Assembly (NCBI RefSeq): GCF_001436555.1
Contig: NZ_AYZR01000007.1
Location: 1-64,000, forward strand
Direction: 5' to 3'
Length of the DNA: 64,000 nt
From: Lentilactobacillus senioris DSM 24302 = JCM 17472
GTDB lineage: Bacteria; Bacillota; Bacilli; Lactobacillales; Lactobacillaceae
How positions within the stretch are numbered: position 1 is the stretch's first letter; each line of letters starts with the position of its first letter. Below are positions 47,151-55,685 of the stretch, in pieces. Position numbers and translations under genes: made by a program. The notes beneath the pieces are model-generated. The model saw only the letters and a list, made by a program, of their open reading frames with translations, searched no databases and was not told the DNA's origin.

Positions 47151-49571
47151 TTATTTCATAAAATCATTCGGTTTCACTTTTTGCATCCCAATCATAGGAT
47201 CAATTTGTTCGGTTTGAATCAGCTCAGCGGTCAATACGGTTGGTTGCTTAACTTCATCAGGAGCAATATCTCCATCATTTTTAGAATCAATAGCGCTTGA
47301 TTCTGCTGGTTCTAACACTTCCGCTAAACGCTGAATGAGGGTTGTTTTTCGGTTAACAGAATTATTTTCTACGCACATCTGATAAGCTACTGGGTCTCCT
47401 ACCATAATTAAGAAATCACTGGCACGGGTTACAGCAGTATACAATAGATTTCTCTTAAGCATTTTAGAATAGCGTCTTACCAATGGCAAAATCACTAATT
47501 TAAACTCGCTTCCTTGGGCCTTATGAATGGAAGTACAGTACGCTAACGTAAACTGATTCCAGTTACTACGATCATAAATTACCTGAGTTTCATCGAAATC
47601 AACCACAATTTTAGTAGGTTGTGTCTGCCCCTTTTGCTTTTCAATTCCGGTAATAATCCCTAGATCACCATTAAAGACATTTTCTTCCGGACTATTGATC
47701 AGCTGTAATACCTTATCCCCAATTCGATATAGATGATCTTTCACCGTTACTTCATTTTGGGGATTCGGATTTAATACGTTTTGAATTGTATCATTGATGG
47801 CATTGATACCAGCGGTGCCACGATACATTGGTGCTAAAACCTGAGTATCCATTAACTCAAATCCCTTATCGTGAGCATGGGAAACCACTTGTTTAACCAC
47901 TGACAATATTTGATTTTCGTTGCAGGCAATAAATGATCGGTCAGCCTGATTCTCAGTAAAGTCAGCTGGTAAAATTCCGTTATGAATATCATGAGCTAAC
48001 TCAGTGATAGAAGATCCTTCATCTTGACGGTAAATACGTTCTAATTCAATTTTGGGTAAAGTATTGGAACTAATCAAATCATGAAATACTTGTCCCGGTC
48101 CCACTGATGGCAGTTGGTCCTGATCTCCTACTAAAATAACTTGCATGTGATTAGGAACCGCCTTTAATAGGGTTTTGAAGAGATCCGTATCCACCATTGA
48201 CATTTCATCAATAATCAATAATTGACCATCAATATCCTTAACACCACTAAAATCAGCATCTTCTTGACCGTTAAGCCCTAGCAACCGGTGAATGGTACTA
48301 GCAGGTAACCCCGTCGACTCACTCATGTGTTTAGCTGCTCTTCCGGTTGGCGCCGCTAACACGATCGGAAAGGGTTTATCCTTATACGCATTAACGTCTA
48401 ACGAATAATCATTAAGGTTTGCAAAAGTATGCACAATTCCATTAATAATAGTGGTTTTACCAGTTCCCGGTCCCCCAGTTAGAATAAAAATCGGTGACTT
48501 AAGGGCTTGTGCGATCGCTTCTTCTTGGAATTCATCATAATCAATACCATTTTGTTTTTCCACCGTTTTCATTTTCTTTCGCAAAAGCTCCGGCTTAAAC
48601 TCGGTTAACTCCACGTTTGCCATAATTCGATGTAAATGTTCCGCAATTTGCTTTTCCGCCCAAAATAAACGAGAAAGATAGATTCGTTCTTCTTGTCCTA
48701 CTACTCGGTTAGTTTTTGCTAATTCCACTAGTGCTGCCGCTAATTTATCTCCAGAGATTTGCCCTGGACGAGCCTCATTTAAGATCTTAAGGGTTTCATT
48801 AAGCAGGGGCTCTGACGTAGCGTACGTATCACCATTTTTTAAACTAAGTTCTGTTAAAGCAAATAATAATCCTGCTTCTAATCGTTGATCGGAATCAAAT
48901 TCAATGCCTAATTCTGAAGCAATTGCATCTGCTTTTTTAAAACTGATTCCGTCAATATCTTCCATTAACTGATAAGGATTTTCCTGGATAACTTTCATGG
49001 CATCCTGGTGGTATTTTTGATAAATTTTTTCCGCTAATTGACTACCGAAGCCGTAACTATTTAAGCCCATAATAATTTGATCGACATCATTACCGATATC
49101 CAGATTGGAAACGATAGTTGCTTTTACCTTAGCAGAAATACCAATTTTATCTAGGACTTTGTTATCAGCATTAATTTGTTGAAGAGCATCAATTCCCAGA
49201 GAATCAACAATTTTTTCAGCCGTTTTTATCCCCACCCCAGGAAAATTATCACCAGATAGGTACTTAACTACACCAGCACTAGTAGTTGCCATCTGCTTAG
49301 CATAATTACTAACCTGAAACTGAGTTCCATATTTAGGATGATCGACTATTTTGCCAATAAAATGATAGTTAGCTTCTTCGACTAACTCACCAAAATTACC
49401 AGTAACTACAATTTCACTTTCCTGCCAATCGGTATTAGTATCGTCTACCTTTACTAAGGCGACTTTATAAAAACTATCCGGACTCTCAAAAAAGATGGCC
49501 GCGACTTGGCCATCAATAAATTTTGCCTGATTATTATCTGCCTGTTGAAACAAATTTACCGATTGTGCCAC
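47151..49571 (-). CDS. recD2: ATP-dependent DNA helicase RecD2
   Basis: A 5'-3' superfamily 1 helicase without RecBC partners, active in repair. About 806 residues, with an N-terminal extension typical of RecD2 and tandem helix-hairpin-helix regions. Helicase motifs are GGPGTGKTT, LLIIDEMSMVD, VGDQDQLPSVGPG, TSIHKAQGSEF and YTAVTRA. I favour GTG 49571 as start because AAGGAGG lies 6 bases upstream. ATG 49577 directly abuts that site. The gene follows a TPR gene almost without gap. Confidence 0.95.
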   Translation of the reverse strand: MAQSVNLFQQADNNQAKFIDGQVAAIFFESPDSFYKVALVKVDDTNTDWQESEIVVTGNFGELVEEANYHFIGKIVDHPKYGTQFQVSNYAKQMATTSAGVVKYLSGDNFPGVGIKTAEKIVDSLGIDALQQINADNKVLDKIGISAKVKATIVSNLDIGNDVDQIIMGLNSYGFGSQLAEKIYQKYHQDAMKVIQENPYQLMEDIDGISFKKADAIASELGIEFDSDQRLEAGLLFALTELSLKNGDTYATSEPLLNETLKILNEARPGQISGDKLAAALVELAKTNRVVGQEERIYLSRLFWAEKQIAEHLHRIMANVELTEFKPELLRKKMKTVEKQNGIDYDEFQEEAIAQALKSPIFILTGGPGTGKTTIINGIVHTFANLNDYSLDVNAYKDKPFPIVLAAPTGRAAKHMSESTGLPASTIHRLLGLNGQEDADFSGVKDIDGQLLIIDEMSMVDTDLFKTLLKAVPNHMQVILVGDQDQLPSVGPGQVFHDLISSNTLPKIELERIYRQDEGSSITELAHDIHNGILPADFTENQADRSFIACNENQILSVVKQVVSHAHDKGFELMDTQVLAPMYRGTAGINAINDTIQNVLNPNPQNEVTVKDHLYRIGDKVLQLINSPEENVFNGDLGIITGIEKQKGQTQPTKIVVDFDETQVIYDRSNWNQFTLAYCTSIHKAQGSEFKLVILPLVRRYSKMLKRNLLYTAVTRASDFLIMVGDPVAYQMCVENNSVNRKTTLIQRLAEVLEPAESSAIDSKNDGDIAPDEVKQPTVLTAELIQTEQIDPMIGMQKVKPNDFMK

Positions 49572-49582
49572 GGGCATCCTCC

Positions 49583-50260
49583 TTACTCTTGTTTGGTTTT
49601 CAAAAACTTTTCAATATCGGTGAGCTTTTGTTGACTCTTTTGAAAATAATCGGGATCTGTTTTCTTAGCCTTATCAAAGTAAATAGCATATGGTTCTGCC
49701 TGAACCATCGCCACTAATCCCCGATTAAAATTAGCCGGTCCGTTATCAGGATCTACGGCTAAAGTTTGATCATAAAAGCTACCTGCCTGTTCAAAGTCCC
49801 CTAATGCCAATAAATTGTCTCCGATTAGGTTACTAATTTCTGGCTTCATTATTTGCTTTCCTTGAGCTGTTAGTGCAAAAGCCATTGACCGCTTATTATC
49901 TCCTAATGCCAAATAACTTTGAGCTAACATCAAATATGCATCCGTTTTTAATTGTTGACTAGTAATTTTTTCAAACCATTGAATAGCCTTGGGATATTCC
50001 TCAGCAGCATAATAAACATTGGCTAAACCATAAATCAGTTTATCCTTAACTGTCACTTCATCATTATCAAATAAGCCTAAAGCCTTCATTAATAGTTCTT
50101 CGGCCTGTTCATAATCATTACCATCTACCAACACTGTTGCCAAATCGTAATAATTTTGTGGCTCTTCAGGATTTCGATCAATTTTTTGGACTAATTCATG
50201 GACTAATTGGTTCATTTTTTGTGTTTGTTGTTCTCGTTTGGTTGTCTTATTTTCAGTCAT
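49583..50260 (-). CDS. Tetratricopeptide repeat protein
   Basis: A 225-residue soluble protein with about four to five TPR units (YYDLATVLVDGNDYEQAEELLMKAL, YGLANVYYAAEEYPKAIQWFEKI, AYLMLAQSYLALGDNKRSMA, SFYDQTLAVDPDNGPANFNRGL). It resembles the conserved TPR protein that precedes recD2 in Firmicutes. It starts 8 bases after the histidine-phosphatase gene. Partner proteins unknown. Confidence 0.88.
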   Translation of the reverse strand: MTENKTTKREQQTQKMNQLVHELVQKIDRNPEEPQNYYDLATVLVDGNDYEQAEELLMKALGLFDNDEVTVKDKLIYGLANVYYAAEEYPKAIQWFEKITSQQLKTDAYLMLAQSYLALGDNKRSMAFALTAQGKQIMKPEISNLIGDNLLALGDFEQAGSFYDQTLAVDPDNGPANFNRGLVAMVQAEPYAIYFDKAKKTDPDYFQKSQQKLTDIEKFLKTKQE

Positions 50261-50268
50261 ACTCTCAC

Positions 50269-50928
50269 CTAAATTGTATCTGAATCAGTTAGTTGTCGTT
50301 GTAAATAACTAGTATCGTTCCATTTAACTAATTCATAGTGACCATTACCATTAGTTTGTAACACAGTGGTACTAGTGTTAGCAATTCCACCTCGTTTACG
50401 TAAATCTGCTAACGGCACCCCAAGTAAAGAATTAATTTCCGCATTTAAAGCTGCCCCATGACTAACAATTAAGATATTAGCATCTAGACTGGCCGCCGCC
50501 ACAATTTGTTCAATAGCGGGCGTCATTCGCGCAATCAATTCTGGAAATGATTCTCCCCCAATTTTTTGGTGAGGATCGTAGCGTTCGGGATGATTACGAA
50601 AATCATCAAATTCCTTGGGAAACTGTTGAGCCACTTCGGTAAATAATTGGCCCTCCATCTTTCCCAAGTTAAATTCTTCTAGCCTACTAAGTAAACTAAG
50701 GGGGATATTTTGATCTAGTTGCTTTACAATCGTTTCTGCAGTAATTCTTGCCCGTTTGATTGGACTAGCATACGCATGCTCAAACTCAATCGGAGCTAAG
50801 TGACTAGCTAATTGAGCCATTTCTTCATAGCTTTCTGGAAGTAACGGCGAATCCCCACCCGCTCCCTGGTAGCGACTTTCAAGATTCCATTCCGTTTTTC
50901 CGTGTCTAATAAAATATAAATTAACCAA
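50269..50928 (-). CDS. Histidine phosphatase family protein (phosphoglycerate mutase-like)
   Basis: A 219-residue cytoplasmic phosphatase. The catalytic motif FIRHGKTEWN is near the start, and the second histidine is in VSHGAALNAEI. It is likely a small-metabolite phosphatase rather than a glycolytic mutase, because it lacks the long insert of the latter. TTG start with GAGGGTG upstream. It heads an operon with the TPR gene and recD2. Confidence 0.88.
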   Translation of the reverse strand: MVNLYFIRHGKTEWNLESRYQGAGGDSPLLPESYEEMAQLASHLAPIEFEHAYASPIKRARITAETIVKQLDQNIPLSLLSRLEEFNLGKMEGQLFTEVAQQFPKEFDDFRNHPERYDPHQKIGGESFPELIARMTPAIEQIVAAASLDANILIVSHGAALNAEINSLLGVPLADLRKRGGIANTSTTVLQTNGNGHYELVKWNDTSYLQRQLTDSDTI

Positions 50929-50960
50929 AACGTCACCCTCGCTTTATTTCTTACTACAAT

Positions 50961-50989
50961 ATTATGACAGTTTGCCAATTAAAATTCAA
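50961..50989 (-). promoter_or_regulatory. Promoter of the histidine phosphatase-TPR-recD2 unit
   Basis: TTGAAT (50984-50989), 17 bases, CATAAT (50961-50966) on the minus strand. Confidence 0.5.
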
Positions 50990-50998
50990 AACTTTATC

Positions 50999-51029
50999 AA
51001 AAAAGGACGGCTCAATAGCCGTCCTTTAG
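50999..51029 (-). terminator. Terminator after mnmA
   Basis: AAAGGACGGCT (51002-51012) pairs with AGCCGTCCTTT (51017-51027), with a 4-base loop and T tract on the minus strand. Confidence 0.9.
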
Positions 51030-51031
51030 TT

Positions 51032-52171
<1,140 letters not shown>

Positions 52172-52225
52172 TCAATTAGATTCTGGAGAATCTACGAGTG
52201 AAGGTCGCAATTTCCAGTAATTAAT

Positions 52226-52254
52226 ATAATACCGCAAAATTGCAAAAAAGACAA
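52226..52254 (-). promoter_or_regulatory. mnmA promoter
   Basis: TTGTCT (52249-52254), 17 bases, TATTAT (52226-52231) on the minus strand, between DUF1831 and mnmA. Confidence 0.7.
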
Positions 52255-52267
52255 TTAGTCATCATTA

Positions 52268-52621
52268 CTATTTACCTTGGTCATCTCTAACTAAAATATC
52301 ACGACTCACCAAGTTATCCATAATAAAGTTATATTGAGTTACGTTGTCGGATTTACTAGGGTCGTTAAAAATATTAACTGACTGCAAACCATTAGCCGTC
52401 GTAATTGCTAATTTAAACCCTGAAAAGTCTTTAGCAACCGTTACCTTTAACTTGTAACCTTTTTCATAAGGTGAACTACCACTTAAGCTACGTTCTAAGG
52501 CAAAATTTCCCGCCTTAGTTACTATAAAGCCCACGTCAGTTAGTGCATAACGTTTAATGGCTGGGCTAATTGCATAGTTATGCTTGTCTCCTGTTAACTT
52601 AACTTCCTTAGAAAATGCCAT
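52268..52621 (-). CDS. DUF1831 family protein
   Basis: A 117-residue protein of the Lactobacillales DUF1831 family. Members regularly lie beside the cysteine desulfurase gene, suggesting a role in sulfur transfer or tRNA thiolation, but no function is proved. Motifs include FSKEVKLTGDKHNYAISP and YNFIMDNLVSRDIL. It starts 2 bases after the desulfurase gene, so translation is probably coupled. Confidence 0.85.
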   Translation of the reverse strand: MAFSKEVKLTGDKHNYAISPAIKRYALTDVGFIVTKAGNFALERSLSGSSPYEKGYKLKVTVAKDFSGFKLAITTANGLQSVNIFNDPSKSDNVTQYNFIMDNLVSRDILVRDDQGK

Positions 52622-52623
52622 GA

Positions 52624-53781
52624 TTAAGCCTCCTTGCGCTTTAGTCGTTGAACGGTTTTATCAATCGCATCAACCAATCTATCTAAGTCTTCCTTAGTAT
52701 TTTCAATCCCAAAACTAATTCGAATAGATTCGCTAATTCGGGGACTGTCTTCACCAAACATTGCTGTTAAAACATGAGATGGCTCAATACTACCAGCAGT
52801 ACATGCAGAACCACCCGACACTGCGATTCCAGCTAAATCTAAGTTGGTTTGCATCACGTAAGTCGAGATATCCTTTAGCCAAATATTAAAAACATGATTG
52901 AGCCCATCAGGATTTAATTCACCGTTAATCTCAAAATCAATTCCTCGCGCAGTTAGCTGTTCTACTAAATATTGTTTGAATTCAAAATACTTAGCTTGTC
53001 GTTCTTGCTTTACCTCTGGAGTAATATCAGCTACTGCACGAGCAAAACCAGCAATGGCTGGAACGTTTTCGGTTCCGGCCCGCCGCTTAGTTTCTTGGTC
53101 GCCACCCTTTACAAAACTGGTGAAGTTAATCCCATTTCGCTTATAAAGGAATCCAATCATTTTGGGACCGTTAATTTTATGAGCCGAAGTAGATAATAAA
53201 TCAATGTGATCATGTTGAACATCAATGTCTTTAAGACCATATGCTTGAACCGCATCCGTGTGAAACCAGGCCTGATGATCAGCCAAAATTTCACCAATCT
53301 CATGAATTGGCATTACCGTCCCCACTTCATTGTTACCACTCATAATGGTAACCAAAATGGTATCATCTCGTAGAGCAGCCTTGAAATCATCAATAGACAT
53401 ATTACCATGTTCATCAACTGGTAAGTAGGTAACTTCAAACCCTAAGCCTTCCAAGTATTCCAATGGTTTTAACACGGCTTCGTGTTCAATAGCCGTAGTA
53501 ATAATGTGCTTACCTAAACTTTGTCGAGCTAGCGCGGATTGAACGATTGCGGTATTATCACCTTCAGTTCCCCCACTAGTAAAAATAATATCATCTACAT
53601 CAGCATTGATGCTTTTAGCAATTACTTCCCTTGAATTTTCCATTAGAGTATGGGCTTCTCGTCCCAATCCATAAAGCGTTGACGCATTACCATAAACGTT
53701 TTTGTATTTATCCATCATTTCTTCATAGACGGACTGGGAAATAGGTGTGGTAGCCGCATTATCTAAATAAATTTCCTTCAA
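52624..53781 (-). CDS. Cysteine desulfurase (IscS/NifS type)
   Basis: Pyridoxal-phosphate enzyme that takes sulfur from cysteine. 385 residues, with the PLP lysine in STSAHKINGPK and the active Cys in SGGSACTAGS, as in the group feeding MnmA. TTG start with GGAGTG upstream. There is no iscU/sufU next to it, which fits a tRNA-thiolation role rather than bulk iron-sulfur assembly. Confidence 0.94.
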   Translation of the reverse strand: MKEIYLDNAATTPISQSVYEEMMDKYKNVYGNASTLYGLGREAHTLMENSREVIAKSINADVDDIIFTSGGTEGDNTAIVQSALARQSLGKHIITTAIEHEAVLKPLEYLEGLGFEVTYLPVDEHGNMSIDDFKAALRDDTILVTIMSGNNEVGTVMPIHEIGEILADHQAWFHTDAVQAYGLKDIDVQHDHIDLLSTSAHKINGPKMIGFLYKRNGINFTSFVKGGDQETKRRAGTENVPAIAGFARAVADITPEVKQERQAKYFEFKQYLVEQLTARGIDFEINGELNPDGLNHVFNIWLKDISTYVMQTNLDLAGIAVSGGSACTAGSIEPSHVLTAMFGEDSPRISESIRISFGIENTKEDLDRLVDAIDKTVQRLKRKEA

Positions 53782-53799
53782 AATACTTCACTCCAATTA

Positions 53800-54489
53800 C
53801 TAATTTGACTGAAAAACATTCATCATCATTTCCGCAGAGCGTTTACCTGCTTCGATGATAAATTCATCAAAATTGGTGTTGGCATCTTCATCACCAACAT
53901 CAGACATTGCCCGAATCACTACGTACGGAACATCAAAATCATATGCTACTTGACCAATTGCTGCGCCTTCCATTTCTACACATAAGGCATCACTGAAGTT
54001 ATCCTTAATGTGGTCAATGACTTCTTTGCTAGCCACAAATTGGTCCCCAGAAACGATTAAGCCGGAATGAGTTTCTAAGTTAGCTGCTTCAGCTGCCTTA
54101 GTGATTTGTGCTTCTAAATCTCTAGAAGCTGGGAAACGAGCAGGACAATTAGGGAGTTGACCAATTTCATAACCCGCAGCAGTCACGTCAACATCGTGAT
54201 AGGCAGTTTCGGTAGAAATTACTACGTCTCCAATTTTAAGGTCGGTGCCAATTCCACCAGCTGAACCGGTATTTACAAGATAATCAATTTTAAAATTAGT
54301 TAGCATTAAAGCAGCCGTAATTCCTGCTTGGACTTTACCAATTCCAGATTTAACCAAAACAACATCTGAATTAGCAATTTGACCCTTAAAAAATTCAATA
54401 GGTCCTATTTTAGTAGTTGCTTCATTTTTTAAATTCGCTTTTAAAATCGCAATTTCTTCGTCCATTGCGCAAATAATTCCATAAGTCAC
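53800..54489 (-). CDS. mtnN: 5'-methylthioadenosine/S-adenosylhomocysteine nucleosidase
   Basis: Removes adenine from MTA and SAH in methyl-cycle salvage; also on the route to autoinducer-2. 229 residues, with GIICAMDEEIAILK, VNTGSAGGI and MEGAAIGQVAY, and the catalytic Asp in RAMSDVGDEDA. I start at GTG 54489 because AAGGAG lies 7 bases upstream; the long open frame further upstream overlaps the neighbouring gene. Confidence 0.96.
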   Translation of the reverse strand: MTYGIICAMDEEIAILKANLKNEATTKIGPIEFFKGQIANSDVVLVKSGIGKVQAGITAALMLTNFKIDYLVNTGSAGGIGTDLKIGDVVISTETAYHDVDVTAAGYEIGQLPNCPARFPASRDLEAQITKAAEAANLETHSGLIVSGDQFVASKEVIDHIKDNFSDALCVEMEGAAIGQVAYDFDVPYVVIRAMSDVGDEDANTNFDEFIIEAGKRSAEMMMNVFQSN

Positions 54490-54500
54490 GCTATCTCTCC

Positions 54501-54791
54501 TTAATTTACAAAAAACAAGATTAAATATACACCAATCAATAACACCGTTAAAATGCCAATTGCCCAAATTAAACGCGATCTAGTTTTACGCCACTGCGGA
54601 GTTTTATAGTCCGCTGTGTCAGTAGCGGTCTGCTCTGAGGGACTACCAGCTCTTCTATGCGTTTTAGCATATTCACGTTCCGCTTCTACTCGTTTTTTAT
54701 CTCGCTGAGCAAATTCCGCTTCTTGTTGTTGCTGTTGCTTACGATATTCTTCTCTTGTCTTCGGGGTGTTATCAGAATCAGTCTCTGGCAT
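54501..54791 (-). CDS. Small C-terminally anchored membrane protein, 96 residues
   Basis: I do not recognise this protein. The first 68 residues are very polar, with a run of Gln near residue 19-23 and a charged helix (QRDKKRVEAEREYAKTH). The last 25 or so residues form a single membrane segment ending FFVN. It lies between a Nudix gene and mtnN with short gaps on both sides, so it is part of their operon. Cytoplasmic head, tail anchor predicted. Confidence 0.75.
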   Translation of the reverse strand: MPETDSDNTPKTREEYRKQQQQQEAEFAQRDKKRVEAEREYAKTHRRAGSPSEQTATDTADYKTPQWRKTRSRLIWAIGILTVLLIGVYLILFFVN

Positions 54792-54800
54792 TTATCTCAC

Positions 54801-55346
54801 CTACTTAATTGTTTTCAGCTGCCAATACCAAATTGCCATGATTGTTTTAGCGTCTTCAATTTCGCCACTATCAACCATTGCCATTGCTTCTTCCAAGGTT
54901 TTTTCTTGAATTTCTAAAAATTCACCCTTATCCCGGGGTAACTCTTGGCCAACGGGGTGTAAATCCGTTGCTAAATATAGTTCCATATATTCATCACTAA
55001 AACCAACTGAAGAATAAAAACCTGTAATTCGTTCTACGTTATTAGCCTCGTAGCGAATTTCTTCGTTAAGTTCTCGTTTTACCGCATCAACAAAATTACC
55101 ATCCCGTCGATCTAATTTTCCAGCAGGAATTTCAATTGTTGGCTTTCTAACTGGTTCTCGCCATTGTTTCTCTAAGATAATTTTATTATCGTTAGTAATT
55201 GCCAAAATTCCCACGGCATCCGCGTGGTGGACAATTTCTCGATGGGCAGTTTGCTTATCAGGTAGCTCCACTAATTCGCGTTCTACACTGATAATGGCTC
55301 CATTATAAATTGATTCAGATTTTAAGACACGTTCTTCTAAGTTCAT
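54801..55346 (-). CDS. Nudix hydrolase, ADP-ribose pyrophosphatase type
   Basis: A 181-residue Nudix enzyme that probably splits ADP-ribose to AMP and ribose-5-phosphate. EIPAGKLDRRDGN and KRELNEEIRYEAN form the Nudix box. The REUXEE catalytic core is intact, but the usual Gly after it is Arg and the first Glu position is Asp. The downstream EFLEIQEKTLEEAMAM region is typical of ADP-ribose hydrolases. It has its own promoter upstream. Confidence 0.9.
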   Translation of the reverse strand: MNLEERVLKSESIYNGAIISVERELVELPDKQTAHREIVHHADAVGILAITNDNKIILEKQWREPVRKPTIEIPAGKLDRRDGNFVDAVKRELNEEIRYEANNVERITGFYSSVGFSDEYMELYLATDLHPVGQELPRDKGEFLEIQEKTLEEAMAMVDSGEIEDAKTIMAIWYWQLKTIK

Positions 55347-55379
55347 AAGTTTCCATCCATAATTTTACTAATTAAATTC

Positions 55380-55408
55380 ATTTTAACGGTCTTGCTAGGT
55401 CAATGCAA
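55380..55408 (-). promoter_or_regulatory. Promoter of the Nudix-membrane peptide-mtnN unit
   Basis: TTGCAT (55403-55408), 17 bases, TAAAAT (55380-55385) on the minus strand. Confidence 0.7.
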
Positions 55409-55424
55409 TTATCGCTAGTAAACC

Positions 55425-55625
55425 TTAATCTATATAACTAATTTTAGCAGCTTGAGGACCCTTTTGCCCTTCCACAATTACATATTCTACCCGCTGACCA
55501 GGTTCTACAATATGATGATCTAGCAACCCCGTTTTAAAAAAGAAAAGATCTTTATTACCATTGTCTTGTTCAATAAAGCCAAAGGCGTTTTGGTTACTAT
55601 ATGATTTTACCGTTCCAGTTAACAT
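55425..55625 (-). CDS. Divergent cold-shock domain protein
   Basis: A 66-residue single cold-shock domain (OB fold) nucleic-acid chaperone. RNP1 appears as NAFGFIEQ (usual KGFGFI) and RNP2 as DLFFFKTG (usual DVFVHF). The first aromatic Trp-Phe pair is Ser-Tyr. The GPQAA end motif is kept. It starts at ATG 55625 with AGGAGA upstream, 60 bases after ileS, past a hairpin. It is a Csp relative but not a standard CspA/B. Confidence 0.88.
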   Translation of the reverse strand: MLTGTVKSYSNQNAFGFIEQDNGNKDLFFFKTGLLDHHIVEPGQRVEYVIVEGQKGPQAAKISYID

Positions 55626-55640
55626 TACTTCTCCTATCGA

Positions 55641-55674
55641 AATGACTCCCATGGAAATCCATGAGAGTCATTTA
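55641..55674 (-). terminator. Hairpin between ileS and the cold-shock gene
   Basis: A 14-base stem with one mismatch (55641-55654 with 55659-55672), but only a short T run follows on the minus strand. It may be a weak terminator or a processing site that lets some transcripts reach the cold-shock gene. Confidence 0.6.
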
Positions 55675-55685
55675 CTTTATATTAA

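Noticed and set aside
52268-53781. DUF1831 and cysteine desulfurase as a new defence or signalling pair
   Set aside because: The pairing is a regular Lactobacillales arrangement next to mnmA and fits tRNA thiolation.
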